NCBI GenBank assembly: GCA_038049695.1
Contig: CP142461.1
Location: 37,404,501 to 37,468,500, forward strand
DNA from: Cinnamomum chago
Taxonomy: Eukaryota > Streptophyta > Magnoliopsida > Laurales > Lauraceae
Direction: 5' to 3'
Length of the DNA stretch: 64,000 nucleotides
Shown in pieces: positions 35,217-46,993 of this stretch; position 1 is the stretch's first letter; each line of letters opens with the position of its first letter. The notes under the pieces are model-generated. The model was not told the DNA's origin. It saw nothing but the letters and a program-made list of their open reading frames with translations, and did no database searches. Position numbers and translations under genes: made by a program.

Positions 35217-38200
35217 TGTAAGACCCCGACCCGAGTGAACCCGATCAGTGTTAATTAAGTTGAGTGTTAGTCTTAAGCGTGATTAGTAGTCTTTGATTAA
35301 GTTGGGTTTGGAATAGCTTTTGATATAGTTTTGGGGCCCTTTGGGGGTTCCTTTGTATGACCTTGCATGTACTTGAGGATTTATCGGAGATTCTTGCATT
35401 CATTGTTTTAATCTCATTTTATTTGTATTGTTAATCCCTACAACTTTCATGTTGATCCCGTCCCCGTTCGAGACCCCGAAACCCGATTTCATAACCTTGA
35501 GGGCAAAACAGTCCTTGTACACTAAATCTGTACCCAAAACTTGATATTCCCGAAACCTACGAAACATATACTTTTTGGAAACTAGATAATTCGGCAATCA
35601 TTTCTTCCTTCTTCGTCGAATTCATCCGAGATCTCGAAAGACATGATTTCAGCCCAGAGAGTGTCTTAAGTAGTGAGACTCATTCTCATTTGCTTATATA
35701 AGGAGAACCCATCTTCTTTCCTTTCCCTTTTCTTAGCTCAACTCCAATCTCAACCTAGGGTTTCCATTTTCTTCCTTCTTGCTCTTGCCTCCCATCACCA
35801 AATCCACCAACAATCTTGCATAAATTGAGAGGTTGAGATCATCATCTTCTTCCTCATCACCATAGCTTTCTATTGATACCATTGCTAGAGAAAACCCTCC
35901 ATTCTAAGATCTTCTTTGAGTTCACCTTGCCCATTTGGAGAACCTACAAATAAGCCATCTTCTCCATATTCTAGATTTGTATTCTTCTAGTCCTAGAGAA
36001 GCTTCATCTCCATTATTGTGAGTTCAATCTTCTTCATTCATTGTTTGACCCATTTTAGGGTTTGTTTTTGGGGATTTTGTTCATAGCTTGGATCTTTGGG
36101 TTGGAAGAGTATAAGAGCTTGATTTCCTTGATTAGAAGACCCAAGGCAAGTGGATGAGTTAATATTATGAGCTTTCAATGGTTTTCATGAGGAATGTGGT
36201 TGATTTGTCATTTCCATTCATATTTATTGGCTTGCATTGATTTTTGAAATAAATGCTTTGAATGAACCTTGCTAAGTCATTTAATGTTTTGGAAACATAT
36301 TGGTTTGGTACTTGTTGTCTTTTGGATATATCTTAAATGAATGTTTGTGATTTGGTTTCTCTTTCCTCTTGTGGTTGTTGTGGTTAAGAAGGAGGTGATG
36401 GAATGAACACATATTGGGGTTTTGGAGAAGTGTAGATAGATGTAATGGAGGAGCTCTTAGCTCAGTTTTATTGCAGGGATTATATGGAAGTGAGGAGAAT
36501 GACTTTGAGGAGGAAAAGGGGCTCAAATCTGAATACAGTGGGTGTTTCCTGCACCTGGCGGTCAGCCAGCGGTCACCTGTCGGCTAGCCGTCTGGTGACT
36601 GGCGGCTAACCGCCAGCTAGCAGAACAGTCGCGGTTACTTTTCCAGAGAGCAACTTTTTCCTCCTGAAAGCACGGTCAGCCTCACGGTTAGCAAGCGGCT
36701 AACCGCCTAACCCATCGGCAGCTAACCGTCAGCCAACCGAACCATTTCGGTTACATTTCCAGTAACCTGTCTTTCTATCAGGCCAACCGCGGTCAGTCTC
36801 GCAGTCAGCCAGCGGCTAACCGCCATCTGACCGCTAGGTAACCGAAATCACCCAGACGACCATTCCAGATAGCTCCTCACTCGAGCGAACTCTTCGGTTC
36901 GCTCGAGCGATGAGCTTTGTCGGTCAAAGGCTATGTTGGGACAATGATGAACTATTTAAACGTTTTGGGGACTATTCATTGAGAACCCCTCTATGTCAGG
37001 GAGATTTACTAAGCAATGTAAGAGGCTATTTGAGAAAGAATCCATATCACGAAGATGTCATTCGAAGTTTTGAAAATTCAAAGTGTATAAGGAGCCCGGA
37101 ATGTCCCCAAACTCAAAGAGTACCAAATTATTATTAGATCAACATAAGGGATCCCTATTCACTTCAAATAAATCTTGAACCCGATACTTTACCCGAAATT
37201 TCAATTATTTATTGTACTTTATCGATCCCGAGATTTATACTACATGTCTTGTTTTCCCGAAAGCATTGAAGTACACTTACAATGGTTACTTGTCTTGAAG
37301 TGCATTGCACCACATGAAACGACAATGTGCCCTTGAGCACCCCCGTCCTGCCCGTTTGTTTATTTGTACTCGATTTACTTGCACATGTCTCGATTTGTTA
37401 TTTGACCTATTAGTCAGCACCACTAAGCTTGGATAACCATGTTGGTCTGATCCACAGACTTGGAGATCCCCCTCTTGTCCCGCCATCTGCAGTTTGGATA
37501 CCGCTACCCGGTTATTACCGTGGTCTTGTCCCGATGCCGCAGATTGCTACTGTGGTTCCCGATGCCCGGCTCGCTACCGTGGTCATGTATAGTATATGTA
37601 TATGTATATGTATTTATAAGATCCACTGTTTCTCATCACCTCGAGTGACTGAGATCAGTGCCTAGTTATTGCTCTGTCACTTTAGTGATAGAGGACTTAG
37701 CTTCGCGTGGTTGCCATCTTGCTTGTTTCCCGTTTCCTTTGTTACCTTACATGTTTTACAATGCCTACTTGTATTTGAATAAATGTTTTATCTCGTTTAT
37801 AGAAATTGTTATTGAAACAGGGTTAAATGCTTTTGAAGGTAAATTCATTTATTATCATATTGTCATTATATTTTACCTATTTGCCAAACCATCGTGTTTG
37901 ACCCACTTTTTGGTACTCAGGTCTCGTTGTTGGTTTTCCCGAGGAGGAGCACGAGGAGGCGGTCGGAGAACCGCAGCAGTAAGTCGAGTGGCATGCTGAT
38001 GATGTCATTTAGACATTGGATTGCTAGAGAGAGATAACATTTTAGGAAAACTTTTAACCATTCTTTCGGGGATTTGTATTTTGTTTATATTGGCCTTTGT
38101 TGGCCTCTAATTTTGGGAAATGTAATTAAATGATCTTTGTATAAACTTTAACTTACCTTTGGGTAACATGCGAATGATCATTGCTCATTCTGATACGGTA

Positions 38201-38419
38201 TTATACTTGTATTATTGTCTTTATGACTAGAGATGGATTGAATATTTGATTTGCTACACGCTTCCGCAATTAACAGAAATGTTCATATATGGTTGTGATA
38301 ATCCTCACCGCAGACACTTGTGGGAAATTAAATAAATATATGGCATTAAACCGATGTGGTACATCATCATTAATCTCAATCCCGGATTAGTCCTTCGGGC
38401 CCGGTCCGAGGTCGCAACA
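35217..38419 (+). mobile_element. Solo LTR, 3.2 kb, TSD CTGAC
   Basis: The element begins TGTAAGACCCCGACCCG and ends GAGGTCGCAACA, with the canonical TG...CA ends, and is flanked by CTGAC at 35212-35216 and 38420-38424. The terminal sequence does not recur inside, and no primer site, polypurine tract or polyprotein is present. I therefore read it as a solo LTR left by LTR-LTR recombination. It includes a (GTATAT)n patch (37590-37615) and a transcription-end-like TTTGTTGGCC segment shared with its relatives at 27597 and 39190. Lineage unassigned; the size is compatible with long-LTR Ty3/gypsy elements. Confidence 0.8.
36550..36910. repeat. GC-rich cluster of CGGCTAACCGCC and CGCTCGAGCG motifs
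   Basis: Variants of CAGCGGCTAACCGCC recur at least six times between 36560 and 36845, followed by ACTCGAGCGAACTCTTCGG with TTCGCTCGAGCGATG (36880-36910). Many units are self-complementary, so the patch could fold into several small hairpins. Confidence 0.75.
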
Positions 38420-39029
38420 CTGACTTCAATGTTGACGATGATGTCGCTACCCTCAATGAGGAGGCTGGAGATGAGCACATCTCTACAACTAGGGGAGTAA
38501 TATGGCCCCTACAGGGCGCTCCAGTCAAACAACAAGGTGCCAAAGCAGGAGAGATGCAATGGTGGTAATTATCGGGCGCATGGCATATGCAATAGACACA
38601 ATGACAAGGAATACATCGGAAGAATGAATGAAGAAGGTGTGGAAAGCAATATTAACTCTTGATTTAGAGACAATGATAAAGTTAGTTGCATTTCGACAAC
38701 TAGAGAATGAAGAGATGGCCTCGTAATTTTTTGCTTTAGATAACGACCACCACTAGATCTTTATACTTAACTTCCTTAACAATGTTTAATTTGATATTTT
38801 GGGTTGTTATTTTGGACTTGTAACTCGTGATTTTGGTTGTGAGGTGGGCTCATTTATGCTTTTTTTGTTTTATGTAAGATGTTTAGACAAGGAATGTCTA
38901 TTATTCATTTTGTTGGAATATTATATACACTTTTATTAATTTGTGGGATTTGTAGACAACAAATGAATTCTATTCAATTTCTTGGAATGTCATAGCTTAT
39001 TTTAATTGGTTTTGTTTTCGTCTTCACCC

Positions 39030-39189
39030 GTAGGATGGATAGACAAGATCTTGTGTTACTGAAACTAATGTCATTACATGAACATGTCTTTTATGGTACC
39101 CTTATCAATACCTCACTAAAGACAAAGTTCAGAAATCTTGACAAAGTGGAAAGACTTATCTCAATGTGATCTTGAATGTACACCCCCAT
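39030..39189 (+). pseudogene. Harbinger transposase, N-terminal piece
   Basis: From the ATG at about 39035 the frame reads MDRQDLVLLKLMSLHEHVFY, then GTLINTSLKTKFRNL, a PIF-type transposase start. It is cut at 39189 by the solo LTR; the coding text resumes at 45894. Confidence 0.55.
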
Positions 39190-40420
39190 TGTAAGAACTC
39201 GACCTCTTAACCCTAGGATTAGCACTAATTAATTTTGTGGTTAGGATTACTAAGTGAGATTAGAGGAAAATAGTGATGTTTTGTGTGTTATAATAGCTTT
39301 GTGAAGTTTTGAGAGCATCTGAGTCTAGTTTGACCTCTTTTTGGAGCGTGTCTGTAATTTTGAGTGAGACCGAGGGATTATCCATAAATTCTATAAATTT
39401 GTTATTTTGAGATCACTAGATCGAGATTGTCATTCAAGACAACTTATGTGTCAACTCAACTCAATTTGAGGCCCTGAAACCCTTCAAATGACCAATTTAT
39501 TCATAAATTGATAGACTTTAATCAAATAGTTGACTTTTCCCTCGAAACTTCAAAATGCATCACTTATTAGCTCAAAAATTAGATATTCACCTTCTCAACA
39601 ACTTCCATGTTCAGGCCAAACTCATTCGAGGTCCAGAAAGTCCAATTGACCCTTATCACACTTTTCGAGGTGGATACCGCAGTTCAGAAAATCATAGCTT
39701 CTGTCACCGATCTCTAAAAATTTTGATCTTAAGCTTGTTGGGGAGCTCTTCTCATGACCCACACAATTCTTCTTATTTGACCAAGTTTATCCGGGGTCCC
39801 GAAGACCTTCATTTTCGCATTCAAAGTTCAATTAAATTATGACAAACTTACAAACTACCCTTTCACAAAATATATCACCAACGCTCTCCCTCTCATTAAA
39901 TGCTCCCACCTACCCCACCAAACACAATAACTCCCTCATTCACTTCCTCATTTCCATCGGCCAACAAGTGAATCTTTCCTCTTCTTTTTTTCTTATTTCA
40001 TTCTTTTATTCTTTCTTGGCTTGGTGAAGAACATCTACTTAGAGGCCCTCTTGCAAGATCCAAACCCACCAAGAAGCTCTACGCCGACCACGCGACATAG
40101 GTTGTTTTGGTACGAATCCATCAGCGGCCGCCCCTTCATCCATCACCCTTCTTTTTCTTAGACTTCTAAGAGGTAGACCCTCTCCCATTTTTGAATATTT
40201 CTTAGCTTAGAACCCATTTTCATCACTTGCTTTGGTTTTTAGAGGTTTGGGTTTTTTTAAGTGAATGGGTTTTATTTAAGGGAGATTTTGGTGGATTGTT
40301 TAGAAGAGATAAATCTCTTGGTTTGGAGCTTGGACTAACCATGTGCTAAGGGTTGGATCCCCCCCCCCCCCCCCCCCCCCCCCCCGTCCCCCGTTCTTCT
40401 AATTGTGTAGTTAATTTGAA

Positions 40421-41818
40421 CTTAAATTTTTGGGGTTTTAACGGGAAAAACCCTCATACATGTGCATTGTATTGATTTGGGCCCAATAAAAATGGACAAA
40501 CAAAATGGGGCCTGACTTTACGATTTTATTTTATTGTTTGTCTTTTAGCATTATAGTCGATATCGACGCTCATTTAGAACTACACTTTCAACCAACAAAA
40601 ATCAGAAAGAAGGAAAGAAGGAGAAAACTCTCACTCTCATCATCTCAGGGCCTCTTGTCATCTTCCTGCTAAGTGCCAACACACTAGCCGAGACTTTGAA
40701 CCCACTCCTTCTCACAATCCTCACATCTATTTGCACCACTTCCAATTCACAAACATAAAGATATACTCATCACGCTTATCTCTCCCTGAAGCCAAACCAG
40801 ACCATGTTTTGTTATAAACCTACTCTGACATGTTTAACTCTGACATTCAAGTGGTTTGAGCCCATGTTCATTCTTTTAGTGTATGTAATAGATGCAAGCA
40901 AATGAAATTTTGTAAGATGATGCATTGTTGTAGGTATTGAATCTGCTGATGAAATCACAAGGACAAAATTCATCATTGTTACAATGTTCCCTGATGAGAA
41001 AAAACTAGCAAATGATGAGAAAACTAGCAAGTGGGTCCGCTCTTTTCCAGTTGGAACATCTTCACCAGACCAACCCACCTAAACAAATCTTTCCATTGAA
41101 CCCACCTGTTACTCGACCCAATTACAACCTGCAAACAGCTTCATCAAACCATCAGCCCAGATCCGTTATCATCCTCGTCAAGGCCGGATCCCCCATTGAC
41201 CAGACCATCATCGACGACGGCAACGAGTGGTATGAGAACACCAAGTGCCGCACCCGCCTCGTTGCTGATGGGGGGATTCTCTACCTCAGCATGGGCGTCT
41301 CTAATGGTGAGGAGGGTACCCACCTCTCGATCGGAGCAGCAAGCGACTGAGCTCTTGATCCCCCCCCCCCTCCCCCGGCCCAACCATCACAGCATCGCTC
41401 GACTAGCAGTATCTAAGTGGGTTGAAGGAGGAAAGAGTTGCGGCGTTACAAATTTCAAGGAGGCCAGAATTGGGGAGGTTCTGTTGGGGCGTAGAGTTGA
41501 TAAGAAACAGCTCATAGATGATGTGATGTAGGCCCTCTATGCTTTCAAAATTTGCAGTTATGCTCATGGAATGAATCTGCTACATGCCAAGAGCCAAGAG
41601 CCAAGAGAAGGGGTGGAATCTGAATCTGGGCGAATTGGCAAGGATTTGGAAGGGAGGTTGCTTGCGTGTGGATAGTTGATATTGACTATTACAAAAAAAA
41701 AAAAAAAAGGTTAATGGCCCAAGGGACCACTTCTGTTTGCCCATTTTTATGGAGCCCAAATCAATGTAATGCCTATGTATGAGGGTTTTTCCCATTAAAA
41801 CCCCCAATTTTTTTCTAA
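40421..41818. mobile_element. TIR element carrying a 6PGDH fragment
   Basis: About 90 bp beginning TTTTTGGGGTTTTAACGGG (near 40421) and reading on through CATACATGTGCATTG and ATTGATTTGGGC is repeated inverted at about 41727-41818 (TTTGCCCATTTTTATGGAGC ... CATTAAAACCCCCAA). The TIR length and the captured host coding sequence between the arms suggest a Pack-MULE-like element. No TSD was recognised. Confidence 0.6.
41155..41679 (+). pseudogene. Captured, rearranged 6-phosphogluconate dehydrogenase fragment
   Basis: The N-terminal-domain piece (about 41155-41330) encodes RSVIILVKAGSPIDQTI, then skips about 12 codons and reads IDDGNEWYENTK, then GGILYLSMGVSNGEEG. In 6PGDH this is the NADP-domain region with the substrate-binding Asn-Glu-Trp-Tyr and the Ser-Gly-Gly motif. 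The C-terminal-domain piece (about 41495-41679) encodes VDKKQLIDDVM, an in-frame stop, ALYAFKICSYAHGMNLLHAK and, after a frameshift, EKGWNLNLGELARIWKGGC. The roughly 150 residues between these pieces, including the catalytic Lys helix, are missing and replaced by unrelated sequence. The normal enzyme oxidises 6-phosphogluconate in the pentose phosphate pathway; this copy cannot. Confidence 0.8.
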
Positions 41819-42713
41819 TCAAGTGGAAATCGGAAGCATGTCTAATTAAAGGCACTCGCCAGAACGCTAGAACTCATTGAAGCAAAAGCCCAACAATTAG
41901 CCAGAACCAAAAATCAAAGTACATTCCCATTCTTTTATTTTAAGCAAGTGGAGTCAAAAACCCAACAGTCCTTTTCTAATCCCATTGCACAAGTCAAGAA
42001 AAAAAAAACAAATTGTTGCTTCATCTCCTCGTCTGATGTCTCCCAAAACCAAAAAAGGGAACCCAGAAGGCTAGAACTCAAACATTCTACTAGGAAGAAG
42101 AACGTAGACTGCCGGACTCACACAATTCACAAGGGAAAAACGCAAAAAAAAAGAAGAAGAAGTGGATTCGCTGCCCGTCGGCTTGCCGCCTACGTGTTGC
42201 TCCGCTGCCTACCTGCTTTCCTAACTTCCTATCGGTTGCCGCGCTGCCCGCTGGCTTGCTCCAACGCCCGCCATCCTAATCCGATCAGCTTGTTATGCAC
42301 CAGTGTTGCAGCCTGCAGGTAAGCTTCTACTAGTTGCTATTTGTGTTTTTCCTTTTCTTTAACATTTTACACTTACAGTTACCAATTAAAAGTGGTTTGT
42401 GTTTGCTACCCTGTTGTCTTTTTGTGCAAATACCACGCCCCATTTGTCCTTTTATTATACTTTATTCAATTATTTGTCTTCTTTATGAGGAGATGTCCCA
42501 CCCACTTTATTTTGTTTATTTTATTTCTTTATTAATTTGTGCAATATATATGCTTGAACTTGGAGATATGTCCAGAAAAAATATAAAGTAATATTAGCTA
42601 TCTTGATTTGTTAAAAAATATTTATTTAAGTCCCCCCCCCCCCCCCCAAAGATGAAATCCTGGGTCTGCCCCTGGTCGGATTGACTATTGATTAGAGGCA
42701 AGTGTCTAATTAA

Positions 42714-43557
42714 GGGCTTGTTTGGCATCATTCCTTGGTTGTTCTTGATTCTATACTAAGATTGGGTTGTGCTGAATAAGATTGTGCTAAGAGTGGATTG
42801 TGGAAAACGTGTTTGGCATTGTTATGTCAAATTATTTAGCTGAGAAAATATCATGCAAAACTTGTTTGGCAACATTAGGGTTGTTCCAAAAAAAATGAAA
42901 AAATATAAATATGAAAATGAGGAAAAAATAGAGACAATCGAGAATGATGAATGGAATAGTCATTATATTTTTTTGAGAAAACCCTATGGCCTACAAATTA
43001 ATTTCACCAAGCTAGCAGTACTAAGAATCTCATCTGTTGTAGACATGCACCCATCTCAATCATATCATACAAGGCCATCCCAAGATCTTCTTTCATGGCT
43101 TTGACATTCATCCCCTTCCATAACCAAACTCATCATCATCTTATGCATTTCTTTCCAATCCATCCATTGTGCAAATCTCCTTTATCACTACTCAAAATCC
43201 AAAAGGCTACATACGGTGGGACATGATAACGTGGGTGAGAGAGAAGTTATGGAGAAAGAAGAGGGGTGAGGATGGGAGAGAGAGAGAGAGAGTTGCAACG
43301 AGGTGGAGAGGGAGAGGTGCCCGGGGAGAAATGCATGCAAGAGAAAATCCGGAGACTGATGCAGGAGAACATCTTGATACGGTTGTATTTGTGCTAGCCG
43401 TGTTCCGAGTTTTCCACACCAAGCAAGTCAAGTTCCTAGACATCGTTCCAACGGGAGTAAAATCTAGAACAAATCTTAAGGTTACCAAACATGTTTTCCA
43501 ATACCTGAACTCGTGGGAACTTGGGAACGCCTGAGTGGCATGATGCCAAACAGGGCC
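42714..43557. mobile_element. Tourist-like MITE, 844 bp, TSD TAA
   Basis: The left end GGGCTTGTTTGGCATCA and the right end TGATGCCAAACAGGGCC are inverted with two mismatches in 17, flanked by TAA at 42711-42713 and 43558-43560. A 3-bp TAA target is the hallmark of PIF/Harbinger-mobilised MITEs. The interior has a (GA)n tract (43279-43296) and no credible gene. Confidence 0.8.
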
Positions 43558-45893
43558 TAATTTGCATAAATTGTTTGGTTATCTTTTACTCTAGTTTTAC
43601 ATAATGGTATTAATCGTGTTCAAGTTAGAGATAGTTAATGTTTGTCATGCATCTTTGGTGATTAAGTAAATTAATTAGTGATTTTACATCTTTGGATCCC
43701 CAGTTAATCTTGTTAATTCCACTTAGGGGATTGTTAGTATTGGAAACGTGAATTAATAATGGGATTATGCTTCTTTCTGGGGCCTTAATGAAGTGGGTTT
43801 AACCTCTTTTAATCTTGTTTAAGCAATCATGGTGGACCCCACTTGTGCCCCTTGTGGACGCCATTACTCCCCTCTTGCCCAAATCCCGAGGCGGGCCCTA
43901 CTGAGATCCATAACCTGCAGGTCAGTAGGCCGCTAGGCAAAGGCTACTGGCTGCTGTCCAACAGCTACAGCGGCCAGCCGACCGAGGTGGCGCAACCGGT
44001 CATGCAGCGACCAGCGGACCCGCTGTGGGCTAAAAAGTCATTCTTTTTGAGCTGTTTTTAGGGCCTTTCTTGGGTTGATTCCACTCGATTTCCTCCCCAT
44101 AAATTCTGAAAATTTTGGAAAACCAATTTAGAACTTAGAAACGGAGTTTAGATGGTGCTTGAATTATGTAACTCCCACAAAATATGGATTTTTTTCCTAA
44201 AAAGGGAACCCAGAACTTAGATCATTAGTAGACCTCGTGCCTTGACCTTGACCAACTTGGTTTCCAACTGTTTTCTAACCCAAGTAAATCAAGAGGGTGT
44301 GTGGAGCACAATTACTTGCATTTTTATCCAACTTACGGCCTTGGATATTCTCACCTTTCAAATGCATCAAGTGTACAAAAATACACATAATATCCATTCC
44401 TTTGAGCGTATAAGTTTGGGAATCACCGTACTTGCATGTCTAAGATTATTTTAATCAAACTTTTCATACTTTTATCATATTTTATGCACCATGTCAACCC
44501 AGCCCTAGTAGTATGCTCTACGGGATGTCCTTGGGTCTTAGTGCGTGATTTTCGTCCTACTTGGCGATTGGATGTATCAGGATCCTTAGATTGTTTCTCG
44601 GTTAGCATGCGAGCATTCACTGCTCTTCCGAGTTATCCTCACCTTGACTTTCTACCCCCCATTTGGGTCACCTATTTCTACCCGAAATGCTGCCCGTTTT
44701 TCTGTAGGATTTTTCAGACTTAGAAAATATTACTTTAAAACCCGCTTCGACTCGATTTACTGTTTAATGCCAGACTTAACTTGGTTTTTTTTATCTTAAA
44801 AGCCGAATCAACATCTTTTTCCTTTTTTTAAGCACTCTAGTTGTCTATCAACTCCCGTACTTGCACATACATCTCTTGGGTAACAGAGTTACTCATTACT
44901 TCCTAATTAAGAACTGAACCCTGCATTCTGCATTGATTCTCGAGTCAGCACCATCAAGCTGTTATGCTAGTATTTATTATATATGGATATATATATATTG
45001 CTCGCTGCAATTTGTAGTCCTGTATATGACTTGTGTCACTAAAATACCTACCCTATTCGTGCTAGACTATGTAGGCAGGTACCCATGTGGCAAGGCCAAA
45101 GATTTCAGACGGCTATATATAAACTCCCAGGTGAGTTCAAATGTACTATCAGCATCTAGGCTATAGTCTATTTTTCTATTATTATTGATTCTGTTATTTT
45201 ACTCATGCTGCACTAACTTTGTATAGTCATACTGTTACCTGATCTCTGATTAATTATGTCATAGATATTCTGCTTTGTACCTGCAGACTATGCATTTTGT
45301 TTTGGATACTTGCCATCCAATTTTTCTGATCTGTGCTTGGTGCCATAGGTATGATTTCTTGACATGTACACGGATAAAGTCTCAAAGGAGGCAATTGTTG
45401 AGCCGCATGTGACGTGTGATTGACGTGCAAAGGCTGTCATGTAGACTCCGTTCCTTGCACATTAGATGCGAAATACCTACGAGAATTATTTTGGGTTTTG
45501 TATTCTGTTTTACTGGCCTCTGTTGGCCTTTTATTTCGGGGGATGTAAAAATACATATTTTTTAATTTCTAATTTGAAATATGAGAATGATTTATCTTGT
45601 TGATTTATCTTGTTTACTTGTCTCGCTTTGTTATCCTCTATTTATGTTTATACCAGTATAATGATATGATGAATAGTATCATTCAGCTAGTAAGACATTA
45701 GTGATGTAATGCAGAATTCGATGAGCTCCAGGCTTCGGGTTGCACCGCAATGCAAGCTTCCGCTAAATGTACCATGATGGTGATGGATCTTGAAATTCTC
45801 ACCCATGCGGATCCTGGGAAAAACAAAGATTATGCTATAGTGGCTCCCTTTAATCACAACCCCTTAATCCTACTCCCATTTGGGGTCGTGACA

Positions 45894-46993
45894 CCCATAA
45901 TGTCCTGAAGTATTCAAAATGAGTAGTGGTTATTTCCTTTTATTGGCCAATGAGTTATAATGTACGGACCTTTTAAGAGACTCTCATACATTGACAGCGG
46001 AGGAGCAGTTGGGAATATTTTTATTCACTATTAGCCATAGCCAGAGAAATTGAATAATGCAAAACTTGTTGCAACATTTAGGAGAGACAATCAACCAATA
46101 CTTTAATAAGACAGTGGATACGATTATAAAACTCGCGCCGTATTATGTGTAGCAATCCAAAGGAGTGTCCACTTGAGATTGCAAATAATCATTTGCTCTA
46201 CCCAATTTTCAATGTAACATTTTAAACAATTAATTGCAAAATTATATGCTATATTTTATTGCATGTTGTATTTGTTTATAGGATCGTGTTGAAGCGATAG
46301 AAGGTATACATATCCCCACATGGGTTAGACTTGAAGGGTGGATTATAAAAAAATGTTATGGCCGTTGTATCATTTGATATGAGTTCAAGTATGTTTGCGG
46401 ATGGAAAGGATCAGCCTCAGAGTCGAAGATTCTTCAACATGCAATTTGGAAATGGCCCCAAAATAGGTTACGTGTTCTAACTGATAGTAAACTTTGACCC
46501 ATTTGTTATTAAATGCATAAAGCCTTATCCTCTTGAAGGCATAACAAGAATTTCCTAATATTCTTTTGTAGGAAAACTTTATCTTGTAGATGCTAGTTAT
46601 GTGAACATGCATAGGGCTTTAGCCCCATTTCGCAGCGTCTTATATCATCTAAAATAATGGTCCACAATGCAATCTCCTAGAACTAAACACAAGCCTTCTA
46701 ACTTGCATCATGCAAAGTTATGCAATATAGTGGAAAGAACATTTTCGGTGTTGATGCAACATTTTGCCTTTCTGCAACCTGCTCTATGATATCCTATGAA
46801 GACACAAGTGAAGATTGTTGTGGCATGTTGTATTTTACACAACTTTATTCGTCGATGGGATCTTGAGGATGATTTATTTAGGAACGTATTGAATGAGGTG
46901 ATGGAAGAAGATGATCTTATTGATGAAGAAGATCAAGCTATCGAAAAGAGGACAATGTCAGTGACCATAGTAATGCGGACATGCAATTTATGA
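45894..46993 (+). pseudogene. Harbinger DDE_Tnp_4 transposase, main body
   Basis: The text resumes with MSSGYFLLLANEL, LTAEEQLGIFLFTISHSQRN, and LGETINQYFNKTVDTIIKLA (the helix-rich N-terminal domain). An intron-like gap at about 46215-46282 ends TTTATAG. Then come DRVEAIEGIHIPTWVRLEG, GKLYLVDASYVNMHRALAPF, LCNIVERTFSVLMQHFAFL and MKTQVKIVVACCILHNFIRR. The first catalytic Asp (usual AIDGTHI) is Glu here (AIEGIHI). The second (LVDAxY) and the final Glu (NIVERTF) remain. About 25 residues after the first motif are deleted, and stops are frequent. The order and motifs identify the PIF/Harbinger (HARBI1-like) family. Confidence 0.85.

Larger units (their letters stand above)
34395..38745 (+). pseudogene. 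Harbinger ORF1: Myb/SANT-like protein (three pieces)
   Basis: Piece 1 reads TYDDVLLHIIVEMRKEGKVI and PRRFTSDGW (helix 1 of the Myb/SANT-like domain) and stops at the SINE. Piece 2 resumes at once with W-G-L-I-T-K-E, then ...MKAILNLSGFGWDEERKKVI and EEDELWDNYI, the third helix with its Phe-Gly-Trp-Asp hallmark. It ends ...HNNDLDAD at the LTR insertion (TSD CTGAC). Piece 3 resumes DFNVDDDVATLNEEAGDEHI. A later frame gives the C-terminal VWKAILTLDLETMIKLVAFR. In intact elements this protein binds subterminal motifs and imports the transposase into the nucleus. Frame changes occur within each piece. Confidence 0.7.
40359..42674. mobile_element. hAT-like insert in the solo LTR
   Basis: The right end AAATCCTGGGTCTGCCCCTG (ending 42674) is the inverse of the hAT-like CAGGGGCAGACCCAGGATTT. 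Flanks GTTGGATC (40352-40359) and GTCGGATT (42675-42682) match at 6 of 8 positions, the right length for hAT. The left terminus is replaced by a (C)27 run, so only one TIR can be read. The 42100-42320 part (GC-rich, followed by CAGGTAAGC) could be a 5' exon with a splice donor. No hAT transposase domain was found. Confidence 0.45.
39190..45893 (+). mobile_element. Solo LTR (same family), TSD CCCAT, with nested inserts
   Basis: It begins TGTAAGAACTCGACC and ends TTGGGGTCGTGACA-like at 45893, flanked by CCCAT (39185-39189 and 45894-45898). The borders, the GCACCATCAAGCT phrase (44947) and the TGGCCTCTGTTGGCC segment (45513) match the solo LTR at 35217. Once the guests at 40359-42674 and 42714-43557 are removed, the LTR is about 3.5 kb. 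It disrupts the Harbinger transposase gene. Confidence 0.8.
34395..46993 (+). mobile_element. PIF/Harbinger transposon remnant, opened by nested insertions
   Basis: Both genes of a plant PIF/Harbinger element are present in order on the plus strand: a Myb/SANT-type DNA-binding protein (pieces at 34395-34556, 34800-35216 and 38420-38745) and a DDE_Tnp_4 transposase (39030-39189 and 45894-46993). The interruptions are a SINE, two solo LTRs and their own nested guests; their TSDs prove that the pieces were once contiguous. Terminal inverted repeats were not identified with confidence, so the true outer borders are unknown. The element is dead. Confidence 0.8.
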
